From contig JAKITM010000020.1 of the NCBI GenBank assembly GCA_021648045.1, positions 1 to 30,951 on the forward strand: 30,951 nt of DNA. The letters run 5' to 3'. The notes beneath the pieces are model-generated. The model had not been told where the DNA came from and made no database searches. It saw nothing but the letters and a program-made list of their open reading frames with translations. Within the stretch, counting starts at the first letter, position 1. The number at the start of each line of letters is the position of its first letter. The stretch comes from Lysobacterales bacterium (lineage in GTDB: Bacteria > Pseudomonadota > Gammaproteobacteria > Xanthomonadales > SZUA-36). The position numbers were made by a program, and so were the translations under genes. Positions 24,030 to 30,951 of this stretch are shown here, in pieces.

Positions 24030-24692
24030 GTGGATACCAATTGGGTAATGAGCAGCACCCCGGATGCAGGCGGCTTGCCTGAGCTTGACTGGCTGGGTGA
24101 TGATAACTTTGTTATGGCCGTGCAGATTGAAGCTTCTGAAACTGGTAACCCTGATGCGCGGGAACGCGAGTCTGCATTGCGAATAACCAACGATGGAGGT
24201 CTCAGTTATGCTGAGCTGGCAAGAATAGCCGTGTGTGAAGCAGATGATGACACCTGTGTACAACATGTTGTACCCATGGATGAAGGCCGTCTGTTTGGTT
24301 GGATTGAACAACATGCTGGTGATTATCCTGGGAATACTAAATTTTATACCTCGCCCGATGGCGGCACTTCCTGGACGGTGCTGGGGAAGAGCCCGGGCAC
24401 GCCCGAGTGCAGCCCAGGCCCGCTGCGGTACACCGAGGTTAATTCAGTTATATATCTTGGCAGTAGCCGGCCTGAGGGTGGCGAGGTTAATGATGTGTTG
24501 TTTATCGAAACCACTTGTAAAGAAATTATCGAGGATAATGGTGCCTATAGTAGTTTGAATATAATCAGCACTAATGTATTTGCCAGCCAGGATAGCGGTA
24601 AAAACTGGGTGGAGCTTACCAAGCCACCGCGCCTCAATGGCCGGATTATTTATGCAGGTGATAACGGGGTCGTGCCGGGGGTGTTTGAATAA
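24030..24692 (+). CDS. C-terminal Asp-box (BNR, sialidase-like) part of the PLC-like protein
   Basis: Out-of-frame continuation of the gene at 21748; the true reading resumes at about 23964, so the nominal GTG at 24030 is not a natural start. Three Asp-boxes are visible (TNDGGLSYAEL, SPDGGTSWTVL, SQDSGKNWVEL), which with the one before the frameshift suggest a beta-propeller. It ends GDNGVVPGVFE without an anchor. Asp-box propellers often bind carbohydrate or stabilise secreted enzymes. If the frameshift is real, the enzyme lacks most of this domain. Confidence 0.7.
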   Translation: MDTNWVMSSTPDAGGLPELDWLGDDNFVMAVQIEASETGNPDARERESALRITNDGGLSYAELARIAVCEADDDTCVQHVVPMDEGRLFGWIEQHAGDYPGNTKFYTSPDGGTSWTVLGKSPGTPECSPGPLRYTEVNSVIYLGSSRPEGGEVNDVLFIETTCKEIIEDNGAYSSLNIISTNVFASQDSGKNWVELTKPPRLNGRIIYAGDNGVVPGVFE

Positions 24693-24770
24693 GTCTGAAA
24701 AAGCTCCCGAGGTAGCGGGGCCAGCTTAAAATTTATCAAGTATTCAGCCAAAGCCAACCAAACCACCGCA

Positions 24771-24824
24771 AATCGCTATGTGTTGTTTCTTTCTGCTGAA
24801 CTTAACGCCTGAAACGCAGATAAA
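24771..24824 (-). pseudogene. Second remnant of a folK 3' end (between the two cargo segments)
   Basis: On the minus strand 54 bases align with folK from 26948, with about ten mismatches and no gap. In frame it reads LSAFQALSSAERNNT and then a stop, against LAALQALSPTERNTTQ in the resident gene. FQA-x-SSAERN is shared with the remnant at 14680 but not with the resident folK. The rest of the 24693-25002 gap is AT-rich and has a short CTATAACTTATAG palindrome at 24938 and no ORF. Confidence 0.75.
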
Positions 24825-25002
24825 TGACCTAGGTCAATGCTAATGACATATTATTATGTGTATATCTACACTTAGGGGACAGGATTGCTGGGAAGGAGCT
24901 CTGTAAATTCTCACTAAAAGCTACCACATAAACGGTGCTATAACTTATAGTTAAAGTCGCTCAGTCAAAATTTTATTATTGCTAGTATGGAGCATTCAAA
25001 CG

Positions 25003-26832
25003 ATGACAAATTTATACAAACTACCTACAAGCAAAGTCGACAAGACTTTTATAAATAAGAAAAATAATAGCTCTAAACGCTTAGCGACAACACTTGGATT
25101 GGTTCTTGTTGTAATTTTGGGGTTCTCAACCATTACTCATGCATCACCAGTGCTTAACTTCTCTGATATCAATAGTGGTCCCAAAACGGGGCTGAATGAT
25201 GGTTTAGGACAAGGAGCTATTATTACGGTATGGGGCCAAAATCTTGGCGATATACAAGAGGATTCTAAGATCTATATTGGTAATGTTGAAGCTGCGCATG
25301 TTTATTACTGGGGGAAAGCCGATGGCAACACAGCTACAGGCCCTGCTGAGCTAAGCACATATCACAATATGCAAACCATATCATTTTCGATTCCCGCCAC
25401 AACAGCAGATGGTCTGGTTTCTATCCATGTTGAGGTAGATAACCAAGTTTCTGAGGCACTCCCTTTTACAGTTAGAGATGGTGATATATTTTTTGTTAAA
25501 CCCAATGGCAGTAATGGAGCAGCAACCGACGGTACATGGGACAACCCGTGGGGAACTTTAGATTATGTTGCTTTAGGAAGAAATAATTTAGGTGCTGGTG
25601 GCCGGTTTAAACCCGGAGATATCCTTTATGCCACAGATGGTGTAGTTGAAACAGATGGCCTGCATGTGAAATATATTCACGGGACTGCCGAACTACCATT
25701 ATCTATTATCGCCTATCCTGGTGCAGAAGTTATCGTCGAGGATGTTAGTTATAGAGGAATTTATAACTGGAATGGCATGGCCTCTTACTGGAATTTTTCA
25801 AAGTTAATAATTAAAACAAATGGTAATGGAATTTTAGGTTTTAAAGGCATGAGGGCTATAGCCAATGAAATTACCAACTATCCAGGTGGCTGTGCAGATG
25901 GTCAAGGTGGCGCTATTGCAGGAAGCAATCTAAACGGACCGAATTTTGCTGGGGGCGGTATAAAAATGCTTGGGAATTACATCCATAATTTTGGCTGTGA
26001 TTCGACCTCAAAACTACATCATGTGTTTTATATATCGAATCGAGGTGGCACTATGATTGAGTCTTTTGAAATAGGCTGGAATCATGTGTCTGATACCAAA
26101 GTTCACCATGCACTGCATGTCTATGATGAAGGTCCCTGCGGCGGTTTTAGTGGAACTATGAAAATTCATAATAATGCGGTAATCAATCAGGTTGGGCATG
26201 GTATAAATATTTTCTCAGGAGGTACTACTGACCCGTGTTTTGAGATGCCGATTGAGATATATAACAATCTTATTGTTAATTCAGGTATGGAATTAGTGCC
26301 GCTACCAGCAAACCATATTAAGCACTCCAGAGCAATAGCCATTACAGGGGATAAAATTAAGTCCCATGTTAAGTTATACCATAATACTTTATATGGATAT
26401 GCTGAAGCTGGTAATAGTTATGGAATGCGGATTCAAGCAAGCGGTAGTCCGGCATGGGTCTTTGGCGGCACATGGGAATTTGTAAATAATATATTTGTTG
26501 ATATTTATGGTCTGCCATTCGAGATTCCTGGGGATTGGGATGCACCAGATGTGAACGGCAATAACTTATGGTACAGCAGCGCTAGCCCAACGCTGGCAAC
26601 CCCGCCTTCATGGGATACCACTTTTCAAACCGGTGATCCAGGTATTGCCTATTTTGCAGCAGGCGATTTTGTCCTCAAAACAAATTCTGCTGCGCTTAAC
26701 AATGGTGCCGGACATACATATTCATTAGTCAAAAGGGATATTATGGGTAATCTACGCAATCCCAGCAACATGTCTATTGGAGCTTATGAATCATCACCAG
26801 GTTTAATTTTTACAAATGGATTTGAACCGTAA
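25003..26832 (+). CDS. Exported IPT/TIG plus right-handed beta-helix protein
   Basis: A 609-residue product. The ATG at 25003 follows GGAG by ten bases; an in-frame TTG at 24979 is less likely. A basic N-region precedes a hydrophobic stretch (TLGLVLVVILGFSTITHASP), which looks like a signal peptide. Residues about 45-150 resemble an IPT/TIG Ig-like domain (GQGAIITVWGQNLGD, KIYIGNVEA). Then FFVKPNGSNGAATDGTWDNPWGTLDYV opens a parallel beta-helix typical of polysaccharide lyases and related surface proteins. Asn-rich turns such as IHNNAVINQV, IYNNLIVNS and FVNNIFVDI mark the coils. No lyase catalytic motif can be assigned by eye. The C terminus ends GLIFTNGFEP, matching SIFTDGFE near the N terminus of the PKD protein. 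It is probably secreted and may act on or bind polysaccharide. Confidence 0.82.
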   Translation: MTNLYKLPTSKVDKTFINKKNNSSKRLATTLGLVLVVILGFSTITHASPVLNFSDINSGPKTGLNDGLGQGAIITVWGQNLGDIQEDSKIYIGNVEAAHVYYWGKADGNTATGPAELSTYHNMQTISFSIPATTADGLVSIHVEVDNQVSEALPFTVRDGDIFFVKPNGSNGAATDGTWDNPWGTLDYVALGRNNLGAGGRFKPGDILYATDGVVETDGLHVKYIHGTAELPLSIIAYPGAEVIVEDVSYRGIYNWNGMASYWNFSKLIIKTNGNGILGFKGMRAIANEITNYPGGCADGQGGAIAGSNLNGPNFAGGGIKMLGNYIHNFGCDSTSKLHHVFYISNRGGTMIESFEIGWNHVSDTKVHHALHVYDEGPCGGFSGTMKIHNNAVINQVGHGINIFSGGTTDPCFEMPIEIYNNLIVNSGMELVPLPANHIKHSRAIAITGDKIKSHVKLYHNTLYGYAEAGNSYGMRIQASGSPAWVFGGTWEFVNNIFVDIYGLPFEIPGDWDAPDVNGNNLWYSSASPTLATPPSWDTTFQTGDPGIAYFAAGDFVLKTNSAALNNGAGHTYSLVKRDIMGNLRNPSNMSIGAYESSPGLIFTNGFEP

Positions 26833-26855
26833 AAAATAGAAATCTGAAACCTACT

Positions 26856-26893
26856 GCATAGAAACCGGAACCACGGACGGTTAGTTTCTATGC
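26856..26893. terminator. Inverted repeat between convergent genes, possible terminator
   Basis: Perfect 10-bp arms GCATAGAAAC (26856-26865) and GTTTCTATGC (26884-26893) lie between the convergent beta-helix gene and folK. On the minus strand the stem is followed by a T-rich stretch after about ten bases; on the plus strand no T-run follows. It is a plausible but non-canonical terminator. Confidence 0.45.
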
Positions 26894-26928
26894 CTAGGCA
26901 GTCACGGCTATAGTGGTTGTGAGAGCAA

Positions 26929-27459
26929 TTAATTGCTTTCTTTCTTAAACCGCTGTGTGGTGTTCCGCTCTGTTGGACTTAACGCCTGCAACGCAGCTAA
27001 AACCTGACTGGCTCCCGGTATTTGTAACTTAGGACTAAGCTCCGCTAGAGGTTTCAATACAAAGGCCCGCATCAACATTCGTGGATGCGGCAGTTCAAGC
27101 GTTGAAGTGCATATCAGCTGCTGCCCATAAAGCAAAATATCGATATCCAGTGGCCGTGCGGCCCAGCGTTCGGCCTGTGGATTGCGTCCGGCCTCCAGCT
27201 CTAGCTGTTGGCAGAAACCCAACAGGTCTTTCGCTGGCAGACGGGTTTCGAGTTCAACAACCTCGTTCAGATAGTCATTTTGCTTTGATACATCAACCAC
27301 CCCCCCGCCCCAGGCTTTACTGATGCATTGGGAAGATGCGCGCAACGAAGTGATTTTGGGGTGACTTTCAAGTGCTTGGCGGGCTTGCTCAAAATGCATT
27401 GCAACATCGCCTAAGTTTCCACCAAGACCAAGATAAACTAATGAAATGTCAGCAGTCAT
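26929..27459 (-). CDS. folK: 2-amino-4-hydroxy-6-hydroxymethyldihydropteridine diphosphokinase
   Basis: Transfers pyrophosphate from ATP to hydroxymethyl-dihydropterin in folate biosynthesis. The 176-residue product has GLGGNLGD at the N terminus, NDYLNEVVELET, and the HPPK signature in ERWAARPLDIDILLYG, then LPHPRMLMRAFVLKPL. The ATG at 27459 is chosen over a TTG four codons upstream. It overlaps pcnB by 11 bases, suggesting coupled translation. Its 3' end is the site matched by the two remnants at 14680 and 24771, so the present C terminus (TQRFKKESN) may itself have been exchanged during integration. Confidence 0.94.
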   Translation of the reverse strand: MTADISLVYLGLGGNLGDVAMHFEQARQALESHPKITSLRASSQCISKAWGGGVVDVSKQNDYLNEVVELETRLPAKDLLGFCQQLELEAGRNPQAERWAARPLDIDILLYGQQLICTSTLELPHPRMLMRAFVLKPLAELSPKLQIPGASQVLAALQALSPTERNTTQRFKKESN

Positions 27460-28744
27460 CCTGGTTGGCAACGGGCTTAGTTGTTGGTCTGTCCTTACGA
27501 GCCGGCCGCCGACGCCCGGATTTTCCAGATTTAAAAATAAGTTTTTCCTGTTCTTCGTGAGAAAGCTCTTGAATATCTGTCCACCATTTGACTAACGGTA
27601 CCAATGACTCATCTTCCAAGGAGCGAAGAATCAGAAAATCATAGGCTGCGCGGAATTTGCGTTCATTCAATAGGCGCCAGGCACGAGCCCCTTGGGTTTT
27701 TGCAAAGCGCGGTTGCATAGACCAAATCCCGCGCGTAACCGCAGAGAAGCGCCGGGGAATAGCAGTTACCTTGCATTGCGTGGCGATGACTTCGTCACCT
27801 GCAACAATGAGGGCGTCCTGGGCTGAATAGCCTTTTTCCTGATAATGGCTGGCGCGTTTATTCAACGGCTCCCACAACAGCGCTGCATACAAAAACGCCG
27901 GGGTTACCGGCTTGCCCTGCTGAACCCGTTCATCGGTATTCGCCATAGCCTGTTTTAATAACGGCCCTTCATTAACAACACCGCTGGAATTACACTGCAA
28001 CTGAGGAAACAGCTGATGTAGCAGCCCCCAGTGTTGTAATGCCGCAAAACTTGCTGCCGCATGGCTGCTGAGTAATAGCTTCAGAACCTCATCAAACAGA
28101 CGCGCGGGAGGCACATTCGCCAATAATTTTCCGGCTTCCACGATGGGTTCTTCACTGGCAGCGTCAGTTTTAACGCCGAGTTTTGCAGTAAATCTAGCCG
28201 CCCGTAAAACCCTGACAGGATCTTCCCGGTAGCGTAGCTCAGGGTCACCGATTACCCGTAATAAACGCTGTTTGAGGTCTTCATAGCCACCGACAAAATC
28301 ATGAATTTCTTCTGCTAAAGGATCATAGAACAAGGCGTTGATAGTAAAGTCACGACGAATAGCGTCTTCCGCCATACTGCCATAGCTATTATCAGATAAT
28401 ATCCGACCGCTGTTTTCACAGGTTTTGTTTGCCTGCGCATTGGCCGGGCCACGAAAAGTTGCCACTTCCAGAAGCTCGCCGCGAGTGTACACATGTACCA
28501 AACGGAAACGCCTGCCAATAATTCGCGAGCGTCGAAATAACCCGCGCACCTGCTCTGGTGTGGCATCTGTGGCGATATCAAAGTCTTTCGGCTTCATATC
28601 AAGCAGCAGGTCGCGCACCCCGCCACCAACGATATAGCCGTGGTAGCCGGCTTCGTTAAGTGTACGAATAACCTGAATAGCGAAGCGGTCAACTCGTCTT
28701 TTTTTGATGCCATGCTCTGCTAGCGGCAAAACCCTGGCATTCAT
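27449..28744 (-). CDS. pcnB: Poly(A) polymerase I
   Basis: Adds 3' poly(A) tails to RNA and so promotes decay. The nucleotidyltransferase core is clear: YIVGGGVRDLLLDMKPKDFD holds the GG and DxD motifs. ATDATPEQVRGLFRRSRIIGRRF and EDAIRRDFTINALFYD follow, then DPVRVLRAARF. The C-terminal tail is basic (KSGRRRPARKDRP), as in RNA-binding PcnB tails. The ATG at 28744 gives 431 residues; an in-frame TTG at 28765 would add seven residues and has a slightly better GGA spacing, so the start is uncertain. It forms an operon with folK. Divergent from fdxA across about 245 bases, where the promoters must lie but no perfect match is seen. Confidence 0.93.
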   Translation of the reverse strand: MNARVLPLAEHGIKKRRVDRFAIQVIRTLNEAGYHGYIVGGGVRDLLLDMKPKDFDIATDATPEQVRGLFRRSRIIGRRFRLVHVYTRGELLEVATFRGPANAQANKTCENSGRILSDNSYGSMAEDAIRRDFTINALFYDPLAEEIHDFVGGYEDLKQRLLRVIGDPELRYREDPVRVLRAARFTAKLGVKTDAASEEPIVEAGKLLANVPPARLFDEVLKLLLSSHAAASFAALQHWGLLHQLFPQLQCNSSGVVNEGPLLKQAMANTDERVQQGKPVTPAFLYAALLWEPLNKRASHYQEKGYSAQDALIVAGDEVIATQCKVTAIPRRFSAVTRGIWSMQPRFAKTQGARAWRLLNERKFRAAYDFLILRSLEDESLVPLVKWWTDIQELSHEEQEKLIFKSGKSGRRRPARKDRPTTKPVANQDDC

Positions 28745-28989
28745 CGTGCTAGTGTCTGTGGACAAATTTGTTTTCCATTTATTGGGCCGAAATCCTCGCC
28801 CTGATTAACATTAGGTTTAATTCAATTAAGCATTAGTTTATCATGCGTACTATATTCACAATACCACCGCAAAGATGACAATCACTAGATGGTTGATTTT
28901 TGCATTCATTTAAATGGCCAGGAATGTTGCCCTTTTAGGCGGAAACCTGAATTTGAGTTTCCTGAGCAGCGCCAAAACAGGTTAAGTTT

Positions 28990-29313
28990 ATGACATTTGT
29001 AGTAACTGATAACTGTATTAAATGCAAATACACCGACTGTGTTGAAGTCTGTCCGGTTGACTGCTTCTATGAAGGACCGAATTTTCTGGTCATCGACCCG
29101 GAAGAATGTATTGATTGTACATTATGTGAACCGGAATGCCCTATCGGCGCAATATACCCTGATGACGATTTACCCAAAGATCAGGAGCATTTCCTCGCAC
29201 TAAACGCCGAACTCGCACTACTGTGGCCGGTAATTACCGAAATGAAGGCCGCACCGGAAGATGCAAAAGAGTGGGAAGGTGTAGCGAACAAACTAAAACA
29301 CCTAGAGCGCTAA
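28990..29313 (+). CDS. fdxA: Seven-iron ferredoxin FdxA
   Basis: A small cytosolic electron carrier with one [3Fe-4S] and one [4Fe-4S] cluster. The 107-residue product has the typical ligand pattern: CIKCKYTDCVEVCPVDCF, then CIDCTLCEPECPIGAI. The acidic C-terminal part (PEDAKEWEGVANKLKHLER) also matches FdxA of Pseudomonas and Azotobacter. AGG lies about ten bases before the ATG. It stands alone; the gene to the right converges. Partner enzymes cannot be inferred from the neighbourhood. Confidence 0.95.
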   Translation: MTFVVTDNCIKCKYTDCVEVCPVDCFYEGPNFLVIDPEECIDCTLCEPECPIGAIYPDDDLPKDQEHFLALNAELALLWPVITEMKAAPEDAKEWEGVANKLKHLER

Positions 29314-29396
29314 TAAACCCTGTTGATTTATTCACTTAATCGACAGCTTGCATACACTCAATTGCTGGCCAGCCGAGAAAGTTTAAAGTTTTATCC

Positions 29397-30035
29397 TTAG
29401 CCCAGGCGCTCAAGGAATGAACCGAACACAACCCCTGCAGCAGCAGCATCTACCGGTTGGCCGATTGCATCCTGCAAATAGATTCGTGTATGCATACGCC
29501 TACCCTTGCCTACTTCCTTCAGCTGTAGACGATACCTGCCCGAATAGTCGGGGCCCTGGTGGTCCTGCCAAAACTTCATTGTTTCCCAGACAGTTTTATC
29601 GTACTCAACTTGCTGGTGTACATAATCAAAATCGTATGTCAGGTCCGCCTCATTAGTTTCTATATTGCTCAGATCCATACGCGGTAAACTCAGACCAACG
29701 CGCCTCCAAGTTGATGCCAGCGTGTCTTCCAGCAACAGATAGGTACCCTGGGCGCTATAACCGATGGTTACATTGGGATTTTCCAATTGCCCACTGGATA
29801 AAACCAAGGGTGGCAGCGTGCTTTTAGGCTCAGCATTTACCGACGGTAAGTCATTTGCCGCAATTGCCGGATTTACTGCTGTATCTGTCCTTGGCGGATC
29901 AAGATCAGTAGGAACTTCCAGGCGCGAGACTTCTGCTGCCTGAATATACGCCGTTTGCCGTTTTTCAAACCTGCTGCATGCTGTCAAAGCCAGCAGTAGC
30001 ACTACACAAAGTGCGAACAATAATACTTTTTTCAT
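29397..30035 (-). CDS. bamC: Outer membrane assembly lipoprotein BamC (short form)
   Basis: BamC is an accessory lipoprotein of the BAM complex that inserts outer-membrane barrels. The 212-residue product has a lipoprotein signal peptide with lipobox LTAC (Cys at residue 20). The flexible N-terminal stretch contains LEVPTDLDPP, the segment which in E. coli contacts BamD. One helix-grip domain then includes GYSAQGTYLLLEDTLASTWRRVG. E. coli BamC has 344 residues and two such domains, so the second domain is missing here. It lies 11 bases after dapA, the usual dapA-bamC pair, which supports the call. Confidence 0.88.
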   Translation of the reverse strand: MKKVLLFALCVVLLLALTACSRFEKRQTAYIQAAEVSRLEVPTDLDPPRTDTAVNPAIAANDLPSVNAEPKSTLPPLVLSSGQLENPNVTIGYSAQGTYLLLEDTLASTWRRVGLSLPRMDLSNIETNEADLTYDFDYVHQQVEYDKTVWETMKFWQDHQGPDYSGRYRLQLKEVGKGRRMHTRIYLQDAIGQPVDAAAAGVVFGSFLERLG

Positions 30036-30046
30036 ATAAAAATCTT

Positions 30047-30922
30047 CTATAGTGTTTCAAGAGTCAACAATGCGGCATCCAGTTCAGCTCGCAGTGAGGT
30101 CTCAAGGGGTAGCAGAGGCAGCCGAATGCCGCTGTCTATTTTACCTAATTTATACAGCGCCCACTTGATCGGCATTGGGTTTGAGCTAAGCGCTGCTGCA
30201 GCATATAGCAGCTGAAAGCGTTGATCAAGGGCGCGCGCGCCATCTAGGTCATCAGATAATGCTAATTTTACCATTTGTGAAAAGCTAGCGGGGATAAGGT
30301 TGTTAATAACCGAGATTACTCCCTTCGCACCAGCAGCCAGACTCTCACAAGCGGTAGGGTCATCACCACTTAATAACACCAGTTGATCGGAAAAACGAGC
30401 CACCAGCTCAGACATTCTGCCCGCTATTGGATTGGCTTCTTTAAAAGCGACGATATTATCCCGCTGATAAAGCTCGGCAACACTGTCAGGGCTAAGGTCT
30501 ACTCCGGTACGCGCGGGTACATTATATAGTATCAAAGGAATATCACAGGCATCCGATACAGCCTGGTAATGTGCCACCAACCCCGCTTGCGGAGGGCGAT
30601 TGTAATATGGGGTGACAACTAACGCCCCGCTTACACCCAACTTCATAGCCAGCTTGGTGGTGTTGATAACGCTGGCGGTTGCCGGGCCTCCACAGCCTGC
30701 TATCAACGGACAACGCCCCGCTACCCGGGCAAGCGACACCTCAAGTAGCTGTTGATACTCTGATTCGCTGAGTACTGCAGATTCACCGGTGGTTCCCGCA
30801 ATAACCAGTGCGTCAGTACCTGCCTGTAAATGCCAGTCGATTAAATTTTCCAGTGAACACCAGTCAATTGAACCATCAGCATGCATCGGGGTTACCAGTG
30901 CGACTATACTGCCTGTAAACAT
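30047..30922 (-). CDS. dapA: 4-hydroxy-tetrahydrodipicolinate synthase
   Basis: Condenses pyruvate with aspartate semialdehyde, the first step of the lysine/diaminopimelate branch. The 291-residue TIM-barrel protein has MFTGSIVALVTPM at the start and the pyruvate-binding AGTTGESAVL. PYYNRPPQ and YNVPARTG (catalytic Tyr and Arg region) follow, with the Schiff-base lysine in VAFKEAN. SGDDPTACESLAAGAKGVISV also matches. The length is the family norm. AGGTGAT directly precedes the ATG. It is the first gene of the dapA-bamC operon at the right edge. Confidence 0.97.
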   Translation of the reverse strand: MFTGSIVALVTPMHADGSIDWCSLENLIDWHLQAGTDALVIAGTTGESAVLSESEYQQLLEVSLARVAGRCPLIAGCGGPATASVINTTKLAMKLGVSGALVVTPYYNRPPQAGLVAHYQAVSDACDIPLILYNVPARTGVDLSPDSVAELYQRDNIVAFKEANPIAGRMSELVARFSDQLVLLSGDDPTACESLAAGAKGVISVINNLIPASFSQMVKLALSDDLDGARALDQRFQLLYAAAALSSNPMPIKWALYKLGKIDSGIRLPLLPLETSLRAELDAALLTLETL

Positions 30923-30951
30923 ATCATCACCTAAAGGAAGCTCTGATTCCT

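Larger units (their letters stand above)
18282..24692 (+). repeat. Tandem array of three membrane-protein/PLC-like gene pairs
   Basis: The same two-gene unit occurs three times in direct order, starting at 18282, 19423 and 20939. In each unit a two-helix membrane protein overlaps by about 20-30 bases a gene encoding an exported phospholipase C/P1-nuclease-like protein. In units 1 and 2 the second gene is truncated and runs straight into the next unit. In unit 3 it is long. Units 2 and 3 are closest, including a 173-bp identical run. Confidence 0.85.

Noticed and set aside
18282..24692. Array as a contact-dependent inhibition or polymorphic-toxin locus
   Set aside because: No delivery domain, RHS or VgrG/PAAR part, and the truncated copies keep N-terminal not C-terminal parts; kept only as a general effector-immunity idea.
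24938..24950. CTATAACTTATAG palindrome before the beta-helix gene
   Set aside because: Six-base arms in AT-rich DNA, no second copy and no promoter geometry.

Overview
The window reads as a chromosomal segment of a gammaproteobacterium, probably of the Cellvibrionales/Pseudomonadales type. The evidence is the set of housekeeping blocks (leuS-lptE-holA-nadD, pcnB-folK, dapA-bamC, fdxA, pgi) and their order. No rRNA, tRNA, CRISPR array, phage gene or integrase was found.

Layout. (1) 1-2000: the 3' end of an unidentified gene, then a lone copper nitrite reductase gene (nirK) with a textbook FNR/DNR-type promoter. nirK lies between nested direct repeats, with a perfect 27-bp repeat outermost, so it looks inserted. 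(2) 2001-4874: a membrane acyltransferase converges on a KefB/C-like antiporter. (3) 4883-10375, minus strand: nadD, holA, lptE and leuS as an operon, with an upstream Ala/Ser/Asp-rich lipoprotein that has its own terminator. (4) 10531-12692: a YjgR/HerA-like ATPase, then a 656-base stretch with a perfect 15-bp inverted repeat, a good sigma-54 promoter match and a 66-codon ORF. (5) 12693-14288: pgi. (6) 14458-26928: an accessory block between pgi and folK. (7) 26929-30922: folK-pcnB, fdxA and bamC-dapA.

The accessory block is the most unusual part. It holds plus-strand genes for exported proteins: a PKD/calcium-repeat protein; three paralogous two-helix membrane proteins, each overlapping a downstream phospholipase C/P1-nuclease-like gene (two of those copies truncated, the last long and followed by Asp-box repeats); and an IPT/beta-helix protein. 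Two decayed copies of a folK 3' end lie in this block in the same orientation as the resident folK. One is next to pgi and one lies between the two cargo segments, so each cargo segment is bounded by folK ends. The remnants share codons with each other that differ from the resident folK, and several differences from the resident gene are synonymous. They therefore look like ends of other folK alleles left by repeated integration or recombination at the folK 3' end. In Pseudomonas this interval carries panBCD, which is missing here.

Two long accessory reading frames are each broken by one base in a short homopolymer (about 17155-17159 and 23961-23963). These may be sequencing errors or real decay. 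All functional statements rest on motif recognition by eye; no search was run.
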